This document shows, in pieces, positions 8,391 to 16,088 of a stretch of DNA of 64,000 bases. Origin of the DNA: Actinomadura luzonensis (lineage in GTDB: Bacteria > Actinomycetota > Actinomycetes > Streptosporangiales > Streptosporangiaceae); contig NZ_JAKRKC020000001.1 of the NCBI RefSeq assembly GCF_022664455.2, positions 5,709,001-5,773,000 of the forward strand, read 5' to 3'. Below the pieces are notes generated by a model. The model was not told the origin of the DNA. It ran no database searches and saw nothing but the letters and a program-made list of their open reading frames with translations. The translations under genes and the position numbers were made by a program. How positions within the stretch are numbered: position 1 is the first letter of the stretch; every line of letters begins with the position of its first letter.

Positions 8391-9170
8391 TCACCCGGAG
8401 GCGCGGGGCGGCCGGCCCTTGCCCGGCGGCCCGGCGAAGGCCTGGGCGATCGGCAGCCAGGCCCGCGCGGCCTCGCCGGTCAGCTCCAGCCCGGTGTCGG
8501 ACAGGTGGGCGCGCTGGGTGACGGCGAGGCAGAAGCCGAGCAGCGGGCCGCGTACGACGCTCGCGGCGTCCGGCGGGCCGGCCGTCCAGGTGCCGCCGCC
8601 GGGCATGGCGAGCTCCACCCGCACCGGCTCGGCGGGCACCGGCAGCCCGCGCACCGCGAAGCTGTACGGCCGCGCCCGGTACCCGAGGGCGGCCACGTGC
8701 CGCAGCCGGTCGGTCGGCGGCCTGACGACGCCGAGCGCGTCGGCCACGTCCTGCCCGTGCGCCCAGGTCTCCATCAGCCGGGCGGTGACGAACGAGGCGG
8801 CCGACATCGGCGGCCCGAACCAGGGGACGCGGTCGCGCGCGCCGAGCCCGGCGAAGACCTCCAGGCTGCGCGCGCGGGCGGCGCGGAACCAGGCGAGCAG
8901 TTCGGCCGGCGGCATCCCGCGCGCTTGCCGGGCGAGGTCGTCCACGGCGTCGCCGACGGGGCCGAGCCCGGTCAGGGTGGCGGCGAAGGCATCGGGGTCG
9001 GTGACCGCGAGGACGGCGGCGTCGTCGAACCACGCCAGATGGCTCACCTGGTCGCGGACCGCCCAGCCCGCGGCGGGCGTGGCGAGCTCCCAGTCCGCCT
9101 CGCCCAGGGGCTCCAGCAACTCCTCCAGGGACGCGGTCTCGGCGCGGAGGTCGTCCAGCAGCTCGGCCAT
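8391..9170 (-). CDS. TIGR03084-type DinB-fold metal-binding protein
   Basis: About 259 residues with the mycothiol-dependent maleylpyruvate isomerase N-terminal fold. A metal-binding triad is suggested by H in VRDQVSHLAWFDD (residue about 45) and by the ETWAHGQDVADALG motif (H-x3-D) near residue 137. The C-terminal half fits the TIGR03084 actinobacterial family, whose substrate is unknown; thiol-dependent chemistry is inferred. The ATG at 9170 matches the usual MAELLDDLRAE start; a GTG six codons upstream (9188) is possible. Divergent from a small Cys-rich gene. Confidence 0.85.
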   Translation of the reverse strand: MAELLDDLRAETASLEELLEPLGEADWELATPAAGWAVRDQVSHLAWFDDAAVLAVTDPDAFAATLTGLGPVGDAVDDLARQARGMPPAELLAWFRAARARSLEVFAGLGARDRVPWFGPPMSAASFVTARLMETWAHGQDVADALGVVRPPTDRLRHVAALGYRARPYSFAVRGLPVPAEPVRVELAMPGGGTWTAGPPDAASVVRGPLLGFCLAVTQRAHLSDTGLELTGEAARAWLPIAQAFAGPPGKGRPPRASG

Positions 9171-9220
9171 GAGGTCCACGCGCGCCACCCTAACCCGAAT
9201 AACGTTCTAGGAGAATAATC

Positions 9221-9352
9221 GTGAACGTGATCTGCGAGAGCTGCAAGGACAAACGCCACGACGAGTGCCGGGGCGGCTCCTGGTGCGACTGCCAGCACAA
9301 AGAGGCGGCGCTGCCGGAGGAGTCGGAGCTCGACTGGCCCCGCCAGGGGTAG
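9221..9352 (+). CDS. Small Cys-rich protein (43 residues)
   Basis: GTG at 9221 to TAG at 9352, with AGGAG seven bases upstream. The product has five Cys and two His (CESCKDKRHDEC, then WCDCQH), a pattern that could bind zinc or a metal cluster, followed by an acidic tail. The clean ribosome site, Cys spacing and high G+C at third positions argue that it is real. I recognise the general type (small actinobacterial zinc-ribbon-like proteins) but not a named family. It stands just before the sulfur-assimilation promoter, which may or may not be meaningful. Confidence 0.65.
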   Translation: MNVICESCKDKRHDECRGGSWCDCQHKEAALPEESELDWPRQG

Positions 9353-9403
9353 TGGCCGGAACTGACCGGCCGAACTGGACAGTCCCACACTCTGGACCCT
9401 GTC

Positions 9404-9432
9404 TTGGACATCCCGGACCCCCGGGGTATCGT
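9404..9432 (+). promoter_or_regulatory. Housekeeping promoter of the sulfur operon
   Basis: TTGGAC (9404-9409), a 17-base spacer and TATCGT (9427-9432). The predicted transcription start, seven bases downstream, falls on the A of the ATG at 9439, so the leader peptide would be translated from a leaderless transcript. Confidence 0.6.
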
Positions 9433-9438
9433 CAAGGT

Positions 9439-9522
9439 ATGCCAGCGGATCCCATGCTCGTCGGCCGACGCCACGTCGACCTTCAGCGTGTCCGCAGTGC
9501 CATCTGTTGCGACGCCCGCTAA
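9439..9522 (+). CDS. Cysteine-attenuation leader peptide upstream of sulfite reductase
   Basis: A 27-codon frame, ATG 9439 to TAA 9522 (an internal ATG at 9454 would give 22 residues). It ends in ..GRRHVDLQRVRSAICCDAR, with tandem Cys codons TGT TGC at 9505-9510. The R-R-H-V-D-L core and a late Cys are the hallmark of actinobacterial leader peptides found before cysteine and sulfur assimilation genes. Tandem Cys codons make the ribosome a sensor of charged tRNA-Cys, and Cys-responsive attenuation by such leaderless frames is known in mycobacteria. The sulfite reductase gene starts 114 bases later. A small CCTCG/CGAGG hairpin and a CACG/CGTG hairpin lie between them, but the exact switch is not resolved. 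Confidence 0.75.
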   Translation: MPADPMLVGRRHVDLQRVRSAICCDAR

Positions 9523-9635
9523 CTCTGCTGTTTCTCTGCCGCTGAGCGCGTCGCAACCCTCCTGGAATCTCCCTGCCCCTCGATGACGAGGCCACGGAGG
9601 ACGTGTGCGCGCGCCCATGATCCGAAGGACGCGCA

Positions 9636-11324
9636 ATGAGCACCCCTGCCAGCCGCACCCCTGCCAGTAGGCATCACAAGCGCCCGCGCGGCGAAGGCCA
9701 GTGGGCCCTCGGTTACCGTGAGCCGCTCAACAAGAACGAAGAGAACAAGAAGAACGACGACGGGCTCAACGTCCGGCAGCGCATCATCGACGTCTACGCC
9801 AAGCGCGGCTTCGACTCGATCGACCCTGCCGACCTCCGCGGCCGCATGCGCTGGTACGGCCTCTACACCCAGCGCAGGCCGGGCATCGACGGCGGCAAGA
9901 CCGCCGTGCTGGAGCCGGAGGAGCTGGACGACCGCTACTTCATGCTGCGGGTGCGCATCGACGGCGGCCAGCTCGACCTGGCGCAGCTCCGCGCCATCGC
10001 CGACATCTCCAACGAGTACGCGCGCGGCACCGCCGACATCACCGACCGCCAGAACATCCAGCTCCACTGGGTGGAGATCGAGTCGGTGCCGGACATCTGG
10101 GAGCGGCTGGAGGCCGTGGGGCTGTCCACCACGGAGGCGTGCGGCGACACCCCGCGCGTGATCATGGGCTGTCCGCTGGCCGGGATCGACACCGACGAGG
10201 TGATCGACGCCTCCGACCAGATCAGGGAGATCTACGACCGGGTCGTCGGCAACCCGGCGTACTCGAACCTGCCGCGCAAGTTCAAGACGGCGCTGAGCGG
10301 CTGCCCCGCGCACTGCACGGTGCACGAGATCAACGACGTGGCGTTCGTCGGCGTGGTCAACGAGCACGGCCAGGCCGGCTACGACCTGTGGGTCGGCGGC
10401 GGCCTGTCCACCAACCCGATGCTGGGCAAGCGGCTCGGCGTGTTCGTCAGCCCCGAGAAGGCGGCAGACGTGCACGAGGGCGTCGTCGGCATCTTCCGCG
10501 ACTACGGCTACCGGCGGCTGCGGCACCGGGCCAGGATCAAGTTCCTCGTCAACGACTGGGGCCCGGAGAAGTTCAGGGAGATCCTGGAGACCGAGTACCT
10601 CAAGGAGCGGCTGCCCGACGGGCCGGCCCCCGAGCAGCCGCGTGACAGCCGGCGCGACCACGTGGGCGTCTTCCCGCAGAAGGACGGCAACTTCTACGTC
10701 GGCTTCGCGCCCAAGGTGGGCCGGGTGGACGGCGACAAGCTGCACCTGATCGCCGACATCGCCGAGCGGCACGGCTCGAACCGGGTGCGCACCACCGTCG
10801 AGCAGAAGATGGTCATCCTCGACGTCGCGCCCGACCGGGTCGAGTCGATCGTGGCCGAGCTGGAGGCCAACGACCTGCAGGTCAAGCCCTCCACGTTCCG
10901 CCGCCAGACGATGGCCTGCACCGGCATCGAGTACTGCAAGCTGGCCATCGTCGAGACCAAGGCCACGGCGATGGACCTGATCGACGAGCTGGAGCGGCGG
11001 CTGCCGGACTTCCGGGAGCCGCTGACCATCAACCTCAACGGCTGCCCCAACTCCTGCGCCCGCATCCAGGTCGCCGACATCGGCCTGAAGGGCCAGCTCG
11101 TCGTGGACGACAACGGCGACCAGGTCGAGGGCTTCCAGATCCACCTGGGCGGCTCGGTCGGCGTCAACGCCGGCTTCGGCCGCAAGGTGCGCGGGCTGAA
11201 GACCACCGCCAAGGGCCTGCCCGACTACGTGGAGCGGGTGGTGAAGAACTACGACGCCCAGCGCAAGGAGGGCGAGTCGTTCGCGGACTGGGTGCAGCGG
11301 GCGGACGAGGCGGACCTGCGATGA
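9636..11324 (+). CDS. sir: Ferredoxin-dependent nitrite/sulfite reductase
   Basis: A siroheme [4Fe-4S] reductase of 562 residues, here most likely reducing sulfite to sulfide because of cysH next to it. Seen: the ferredoxin-like half domains, RQNIQLHW near residue 140, and the cluster/siroheme cysteines CTGIEYC near residue 427 and CPNSC near 472 (C-X5-C and C-X3-C). The ATG at 9636 has AAGGA about 10 bases upstream. The stop overlaps the start of the zinc-ribbon gene (ATGA). Expression is probably set by the Cys leader peptide. Nitrite reductase is the alternative, judged less likely from context. Confidence 0.93.
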   Translation: MSTPASRTPASRHHKRPRGEGQWALGYREPLNKNEENKKNDDGLNVRQRIIDVYAKRGFDSIDPADLRGRMRWYGLYTQRRPGIDGGKTAVLEPEELDDRYFMLRVRIDGGQLDLAQLRAIADISNEYARGTADITDRQNIQLHWVEIESVPDIWERLEAVGLSTTEACGDTPRVIMGCPLAGIDTDEVIDASDQIREIYDRVVGNPAYSNLPRKFKTALSGCPAHCTVHEINDVAFVGVVNEHGQAGYDLWVGGGLSTNPMLGKRLGVFVSPEKAADVHEGVVGIFRDYGYRRLRHRARIKFLVNDWGPEKFREILETEYLKERLPDGPAPEQPRDSRRDHVGVFPQKDGNFYVGFAPKVGRVDGDKLHLIADIAERHGSNRVRTTVEQKMVILDVAPDRVESIVAELEANDLQVKPSTFRRQTMACTGIEYCKLAIVETKATAMDLIDELERRLPDFREPLTINLNGCPNSCARIQVADIGLKGQLVVDDNGDQVEGFQIHLGGSVGVNAGFGRKVRGLKTTAKGLPDYVERVVKNYDAQRKEGESFADWVQRADEADLR

Positions 11325-11464
11325 GCGAGCGCGCGGTGCCCTTCCACTGCCCGTACTGCGGTGAGGAGGACCTGGAGCCGTACGAGGGGGACGGCGGATG
11401 GTACTGCCGCTCCTGCGCCCGCGCTTTCAAGCTGAAGTTCCTGGGGATCGGAGTGAAGATATGA
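11321..11464 (+). CDS. Small zinc-ribbon protein in the sulfur operon (47 residues)
   Basis: ATG 11321 to TGA 11464, overlapping the sulfite reductase stop and the cysH start by four bases each, so it is translationally locked into the operon. It has CPYCG near residue 10 and CRSC near residue 29, a four-cysteine zinc ribbon, then a basic hydrophobic tail (FKLKFLGIGVKI). Similar tiny genes between sulfite reductase and cysH occur in other actinobacteria. Role unknown; a helper in cluster or siroheme handling, or electron transfer, is a guess. Reality is strongly supported by the double overlap. Confidence 0.85.
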   Translation: MSERAVPFHCPYCGEEDLEPYEGDGGWYCRSCARAFKLKFLGIGVKI

Positions 11465-12189
11465 CGCTGGTGGACATCGAGGTCGGTTTAAGAGATCAGC
11501 GCGGCACGCTCGACCTGCAGGACATCGTCGAGTCGGCCGCCACGTTCCTGGAGGGCGCCCCCGCCCGGGAGATCATCCGCTGGGCGGCGGCGACGTTCGG
11601 CGACCGGCTCTGCCTGACCTCCTCGATGAGCGACGCGTTGCTGATCGACCTGGTGAGCCGGGTCAAACCGGGCGTGGACGTGTTGTTCATCGACACCGGC
11701 TACCACTTCGCCGAGACCGTCGGCACGCGCGACGCGGTCCGGCAGGTCTACGACGTCAACGTGATCGACATCAAGCCGTCGCGCACGGTCGCCGAGCAGG
11801 ACCGCGACCTCGGGCCGCGGCTGTTCGGGCGCAACCCCGACCTGTGCTGCTACCTGCGCAAGGTGGAGCCGCTGAACCGGGCGCTGGAGCCGTACCTGGC
11901 GTGGATCTCCGGCATCCGCCGCGACGAGTCGGCCGCCCGCAAGGACGCCCGGGTGGTCGAGTGGGACGCCAAGCGCCAGATGGTGAAGGTCAACCCGATC
12001 GCCGCCTGGACGCAGGAGGACGTGGACAACTACATCGCCGACAACGGGGTGCTGATCAACCCGTTGCACTATGACAACTACCCCTCGATCGGGTGCGCGC
12101 CCTGCACGCGGCAGGTCGCCGAGGGGGAGGATCCGCGCAGCGGGCGCTGGGCGGGCCTGGGGAAGGTCGAATGCGGCATTCACCTCTGA
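11461..12189 (+). CDS. cysH: Phosphoadenylyl/adenylyl-sulfate reductase
   Basis: A PAPS-reductase family enzyme of 242 residues that reduces activated sulfate to sulfite using thioredoxin. The P-loop-like SSMSDALLIDLV stands in the family position near residue 52. The pairs CC (LCCYLRK, residues about 129-130) and C-x2-C (IGCAPCTR), together with the C-terminal ECGIHL carrying the catalytic Cys, indicate the [4Fe-4S] APS-reductase type. ATG at 11461 overlaps the zinc-ribbon stop; longer in-frame extensions read through that gene and are rejected. The cysDN sulfate adenylyltransferase genes are not in this window. Confidence 0.95.
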   Translation: MTLVDIEVGLRDQRGTLDLQDIVESAATFLEGAPAREIIRWAAATFGDRLCLTSSMSDALLIDLVSRVKPGVDVLFIDTGYHFAETVGTRDAVRQVYDVNVIDIKPSRTVAEQDRDLGPRLFGRNPDLCCYLRKVEPLNRALEPYLAWISGIRRDESAARKDARVVEWDAKRQMVKVNPIAAWTQEDVDNYIADNGVLINPLHYDNYPSIGCAPCTRQVAEGEDPRSGRWAGLGKVECGIHL

Positions 12190-12950
12190 CGACCCCAGGA
12201 AGGGGTCTCGTCCCGTTGGCAGGCGGGACGGCCCCCGGCGGCGTGCCATTGGTGGCGGTGGCGCACGGGTCGCGTGACCCGCGCGCCGCCGCCACCGTGG
12301 CCGCGCTGCTCGACCAGGTGCCGCTGGACGTGCGGGTGGCGTACCTGGACCACTGCGCGCCGACGCTCGGGCAGGCGCTGCACGGCCTGGAGGAGGCCGT
12401 GGTGCTGCCGCTGCTGCTCACCGAGGCCTACCACAGCCGGGTGGACCTGCCGGCGGCGCTGAACGAGGCGCGGGCGCACCAGCCCAGGCTGCGCGTGCAC
12501 TACGGGACGACGCTCGGGCCGCACCCGCTGCTGCGGGCCGCGCTGGAGCGGCGGCTCACCGAGGCCGGCGTGCCGCCCGGCGACCCGGACACCGCCCTGG
12601 TGCTGGTGTCGGCCGGGTCCAGCGACGCGCGGGCCAACGCGGTGATCACCCGGATGGCGCGCGAGTGGCGCAGGGACGGGTGGTGGACGGTGCGGGCCGC
12701 GTACGCCTCGGCCGCCGACCCGTCACCGGAGCAGGCGGTGGCGGAGCTGGTGCGGGCGGGCGCGCCGCGGGTGGCCGTGGCGCCGTACCTGCTGGCGCCC
12801 GGCTACTTCGCGGACAAGGTGCGGCGCGAGACGCTGCGGGCCGGGGCCGCGGTGGTGGCCGACGTGCTCGGGCCCGCGCCGGAGCTGGTGGACGTGCTGC
12901 TGGAGCGCTACGCGGCGGCCCAGCGCGACCCGGTGTCCCTGGTCGGCTGA
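12171..12950 (+). CDS. CbiX/SirB-like sirohydrochlorin chelatase
   Basis: About 259 residues with two tandem CbiX-type halves. The first begins VPLVAVAHGSRDPRA, with the metal-binding His, and has VLPLLLTEAYHSRVDLP. The second has LVLVSAGSSDARAN and VAVAPYLLAPGYFADKV. Such enzymes insert iron or cobalt into sirohydrochlorin; next to sulfite reductase, iron for siroheme is the likely role. The ATG at 12171 has GGGGAAGG upstream and overlaps cysH by 19 bases. A GTG at 12243, giving VPLVAVAHGS, is a real alternative because the first 24 residues look non-conserved. A 23-bp duplication spans its stop codon. Confidence 0.88.
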   Translation: MRHSPLTTPGRGLVPLAGGTAPGGVPLVAVAHGSRDPRAAATVAALLDQVPLDVRVAYLDHCAPTLGQALHGLEEAVVLPLLLTEAYHSRVDLPAALNEARAHQPRLRVHYGTTLGPHPLLRAALERRLTEAGVPPGDPDTALVLVSAGSSDARANAVITRMAREWRRDGWWTVRAAYASAADPSPEQAVAELVRAGAPRVAVAPYLLAPGYFADKVRRETLRAGAAVVADVLGPAPELVDVLLERYAAAQRDPVSLVG

Positions 12951-12982
12951 GCGGGCGGCCCCTGGTCGGCTGAGCGGGCGGC
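12937..12982. repeat. 23-bp tandem duplication across the chelatase stop codon
   Basis: CCCTGGTCGGCTGAGCGGGC and the next three bases (12937-12959) recur immediately at 12960-12982. The unit contains the last codons and the TGA of the chelatase gene, so the second copy lies just after the stop. A recent slippage event is likely. Confidence 0.85.
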
Positions 12983-12998
12983 GCGCGCCGGGGGCGGG

Positions 12999-13721
12999 CT
13001 AGTAGCCGCGTTCGACGCCGCGGCGCTCCTCGCGGAGCTGGCGGCGCAGCTCGCGGCCCTCGTGCCGGATCTGCCGCCCCAGCTCCCGCCAGTCCTCGCC
13101 GTGCATCTGCCGCCAGTGCTCGCGCCAGGCGGACAGGCCGCGCTTGAGCGGCTGGGCCCGCGAGTCGCCGAGCACCTTGACGTCGCCCATGACGGCGTAG
13201 GCGTGCACCCGCACCACGGGGACGTTCATGCCGGGCGCGGCCTCCAGCACGTCCACCTTCTTGTCGCCCATGATCGCCATGCCGTCGAGGTCCACGATGA
13301 CCCCGTCCGGGACGATGATCTTCACGTCGCCCATCACGGAGACGGCCAGCACGTCGACCACGTCGGTGCGCACCTCGGCCTCGCGCAGGTCGAGCAGCAC
13401 GTCGCCCATCACGGCGACCGCGCCGAGCTCCTGGTCGATGCGCCACTTGCCGCGCCGCTTGGAGTCGCCCATCACGCCCACGAACCAGCGCCGCTTCCTG
13501 CCCTGCGGCAGGGGCGCGGGCGGCGCGGGCACGGCCCCGGCGGCCGGGAGGTCCTGGGTGAGCAGCGCGAGCTCGGCGTGGGTGCTCGCGGAGTAGGCGG
13601 CCTCCGTGCGGTCGGTCAGCTCGGCCAGCGTGAGCCTGCCCTCCACCGACGCGACGCGGAGCTGTTCGACGACGGCCTCGCGCTCGGCGTCGGACGCGCG
13701 GACCTGCCCGGGATCGCTCAT
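12999..13721 (-). CDS. DUF1707 protein with LiaF-like VMGD repeats
   Basis: A 240-residue cytoplasmic protein. The N-terminus has the DUF1707/SHOCT-like signature MSDPGQVRASDAEREAVVEQ, then L-x-E-x-x-D-R-T-E-A-A-Y. The middle has five repeats centred on (V/I)MGD (GVMGDSKRRG, AVMGDVLLDL, SVMGDVKIIV, AIMGDKKVDV, AVMGDVKVLG), expected to form a small beta-helix as in LiaF-type domains. The C-terminal 40 residues are Arg/Glu-rich and probably helical. Role unknown; related proteins are tied to envelope stress. A TATGTT box six bases before the ATG suggests a leaderless transcript. Confidence 0.88.
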   Translation of the reverse strand: MSDPGQVRASDAEREAVVEQLRVASVEGRLTLAELTDRTEAAYSASTHAELALLTQDLPAAGAVPAPPAPLPQGRKRRWFVGVMGDSKRRGKWRIDQELGAVAVMGDVLLDLREAEVRTDVVDVLAVSVMGDVKIIVPDGVIVDLDGMAIMGDKKVDVLEAAPGMNVPVVRVHAYAVMGDVKVLGDSRAQPLKRGLSAWREHWRQMHGEDWRELGRQIRHEGRELRRQLREERRGVERGY

Positions 13722-13902
13722 ACTCGCAACATATCGCGTTTCGCCCGGGTTGAGGCTCCTCCTTCAGGAGGAAGATTGTCACCACCGAATGATGCACGCC
13801 CGGCATGGCGGTCGAACCTGCGGCGGGGCGGGCCGCGTACCACTCGATGACATGGCCCTGGCTTGGCCCGGGGCGCGGCCGGACCAGGCTAGGGTCCGTG
13901 TC

Positions 13903-15240
13903 ATGCATGAGGAAGAGCTCTACCGCGCGGCGTTGAACGGCGACAACGGCACGGTGGGCAAGCTGCTCGCCGCCGGCGCCGACCCCAACAGGCCCAGCGA
14001 GGGCGAGGAGGAGGGCCTCCCGCTGTGCGCGGCCGCCGCCTGGGACCGGGAGGACGTCGCCCAGGCGCTGCTCGCGGCCGGCGCCGAGGTGGACGGGCGG
14101 GAGCCCGGCGGCTGGACGGCGCTGCTCTGGGCCGCGGCCAACGGCCAGGCCGCCACCGCCCGGCTGCTGGTCGAGGCGGGCGCCGACGTCAACGCGCAGA
14201 ACGACGACGGCGACACCCCCCTCACCCTGGCGGCCAGGCGCGGCGCGCTGGGCGTGGTGCAGGTGCTGCTGGAGGCGGGCGCCGACCCCGACAAGTACGA
14301 CGGCGACGGCGACACCCCGCTGGAGATCGCCGTCGACTGGGTGGGCGTGCACCTGGAGAGCGCGCTGCTCGACCAGATCGAGCAGGACGGCTGGGAGTAC
14401 GTCGTGGCCCGCCAGTACGCCAAGGACGGCACCGAGCTGGTCACCGTGGCCGGCCGCTCCCCCGACGGCGAGCACGGCGAGCAGGTGCAGGCCCAGCGCG
14501 GCCACGCCGCCATCGCGACGCTGCTGGAGGACGCCGCCGGCGTGCGCACCCCGGTGGACCGGCTGGTGGCGCGGGCGCTCGCGCACCGCGACGTGGACGA
14601 GGACGCCGAGACCTGGTGGGTCGTCGCCGACACGCTGGCCAAGCGGGCCGACGACGACACCTACGAGGCGCTGGCCCGGCTGTGCGTCAGCGAGGACGCC
14701 AGGGAGCGGGAGTTCGGCGTGGACGCGATCGCCCAGTTCGGCTTCGCCGACGGCGAGAAGCCGTACCTGGAGCGCACGCTGCCGCTGCTGCTGAAGATGG
14801 TCACCACGGAGAGCAGCGAGCAGGTGCTGCGCTCGGTGCTGGCCGCGATCGGCCACCAGGGCGACCCGCGGGGGCTGCCCGCGGTGCTCGACCTGGTGCG
14901 GCGGCCGGGGCGCAGGCGCACGATGACCGACGCGATCGCGCTGGCCGACGTGCTGCCCCCGGACCACGAGGAGGGCCTGGCGCTGCTGGCGGAGATGAGC
15001 CGGGACGACGACGCGGAGGTGCGCGACTGGGCCACCGCCGGGCTCGCCGGGCTCGACGCCGACACGCCGCTCGTCCGCGAGGCGCTGGCGGCCCGGCTGT
15101 CCGATGCCGACCTCCGCGTCGTGGCCGAGGCCACGCGCGGGCTGGCCGCGCGCGGCGACGGCCGCGCCGCCGAGGGCCGGGCGCGGGTGCTGGCCGAGAG
15201 CGACGACGAGTACGCCAGGGACCTCGTCAGCGAGTCCTAG
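13903..15240 (+). CDS. Ankyrin-repeat and HEAT-like repeat protein
   Basis: A 445-residue protein. Residues 1-150 hold four ankyrin repeats (for example AAAWDREDVAQALLAAGAEV, then VNAQNDDGDTPLTLAA). A spacer with WEYVVARQYAKDGTE follows, and residues about 215-445 are Asp/Glu/Leu-rich HEAT-like helices (QVLRSVLAAIGHQGDPRGLP and DDDAEVRDWATAGLAGL). Both parts are protein-binding scaffolds; no enzyme domain is seen. The ATG at 13903 follows a TAGGGT box by seven bases, suggesting a leaderless transcript; the longer in-frame extension upstream has poor codon character. Convergent with the HD gene through a shared terminator. Partner unknown. Confidence 0.85.
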   Translation: MHEEELYRAALNGDNGTVGKLLAAGADPNRPSEGEEEGLPLCAAAAWDREDVAQALLAAGAEVDGREPGGWTALLWAAANGQAATARLLVEAGADVNAQNDDGDTPLTLAARRGALGVVQVLLEAGADPDKYDGDGDTPLEIAVDWVGVHLESALLDQIEQDGWEYVVARQYAKDGTELVTVAGRSPDGEHGEQVQAQRGHAAIATLLEDAAGVRTPVDRLVARALAHRDVDEDAETWWVVADTLAKRADDDTYEALARLCVSEDAREREFGVDAIAQFGFADGEKPYLERTLPLLLKMVTTESSEQVLRSVLAAIGHQGDPRGLPAVLDLVRRPGRRRTMTDAIALADVLPPDHEEGLALLAEMSRDDDAEVRDWATAGLAGLDADTPLVREALAARLSDADLRVVAEATRGLAARGDGRAAEGRARVLAESDDEYARDLVSES

Positions 15241-15304
15241 CCGCAGGCGCAGCCGTATGCCGTAGCCGCAGCCGCAAGCCATAGCCGCAAGCCGTGGCCG
15301 CGGT
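15241..15304. repeat. Short imperfect tandem repeat of AGCCGCA-type units
   Basis: Right after the ankyrin gene stop come about six degenerate copies of a 10-14 base unit related to AGCCGCAAGCC(A/G)T. This is probably simple-sequence slippage with no evident function. Confidence 0.55.
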
Positions 15305-15313
15305 CGGCCGGTT

Positions 15314-15360
15314 CCCTGGGCCGAGGGGCTCCGCCGGGCGCGGGGCCCCTCGGCTCAGGG
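15314..15360. terminator. Bidirectional terminator between ankyrin and HD genes
   Basis: Arms 15314-15329 and 15345-15360 pair over 16 positions (one G-U). The right arm contains the HD gene stop codon. It serves two convergent genes. Confidence 0.75.
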
Positions 15361-15939
15361 GGCGCCGCCGCCGTTGAGCACGCGGACCACCCAGTCGAGG
15401 GTGCCCGTGCTCAGCGCCTCCTCCGCCAGCCGCTTGCCGGTGGGGGTGGTGATCGCGGCCAGCGAGCTGTCGATCCACCCCTGGGTGTTATGGTTGCCCT
15501 GCTCGCGGTACTCGACGGCCTGCAGCAGGCATTCGAGCTTGTCGGCGTCGCGCGCGCAGACGGCCTCGATGCTGGCCTTCTCCTCGTACTCGGCCACGGC
15601 GTCGCGGACCATGTCGGCCACCGGGCCGCTGACGCCGCGCGTCTGGTCGGCGGTGACCTCCTCGTTGGGGGCGGCCTTGAGGTAGCGCTTGCCGAGGTAC
15701 GGGATGTCGGTGACGCGTGTCTCCTGCGAGTCGTGGAACAGCGCCATGAACGCGGCCCGCTGCGGGTCGCCGCCCTCCAGCCGGGCGATCACCGCCGCGA
15801 TGACCGCCGCGCGGAAGGAGTGGTCGGCCACGCTCTCCGGGTCGCGCACCCCGGCGACCAGCCAGCCGGTGCGCTTGTAGCGCTTGAGCAGACCGAACTC
15901 GTACAGCAGGTCCGCCAGCCCTGTCACATCGCCCGCCAC
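15355..15939 (-). CDS. HD-domain hydrolase (YfbR-like 5'-deoxynucleotidase family)
   Basis: A 194-residue metal-dependent phosphohydrolase of the HD superfamily. The metal ligands are visible in order: H in VADHSFRAAVIA (residue about 40), the FHDSQETRV motif with H-D (about 68-69), and D in CARDADKLECLLQA (about 132). The layout resembles YfbR/HDDC2-type 5'-deoxynucleotidases, which remove phosphate from dNMPs; the substrate here is not proven. The GTG at 15939 has GAGGGGGC upstream. The last codons lie inside the shared terminator. Two hydrophobic residues replace nothing catalytic; the site looks intact. Confidence 0.85.
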   Translation of the reverse strand: MAGDVTGLADLLYEFGLLKRYKRTGWLVAGVRDPESVADHSFRAAVIAAVIARLEGGDPQRAAFMALFHDSQETRVTDIPYLGKRYLKAAPNEEVTADQTRGVSGPVADMVRDAVAEYEEKASIEAVCARDADKLECLLQAVEYREQGNHNTQGWIDSSLAAITTPTGKRLAEEALSTGTLDWVVRVLNGGGAP

Positions 15940-16022
15940 GATGAGCCCCCTCTCGTCATGTGCCGAGCCTAAACGACGGTTTCGGCTCGCGCGCTCAGGC
16001 TCGGCTTTTTATCCGCAAATCC

Positions 16023-16062
16023 GACAAATGCCGCGACCTTCGCCGTGGTCGCGGCATTTGTC
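16023..16062 (-). terminator. Terminator after the His-rich secreted protein gene
   Basis: A perfect 16-bp inverted repeat (16023-16038 and 16047-16062, loop of 8) starts 27 bases after the stop at 16089. On the minus strand it is followed by an AT-rich stretch that includes AAAAAG. Confidence 0.75.
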
Positions 16063-16088
16063 AGGGTGCTGCGCTGAGAAATGCCCTT

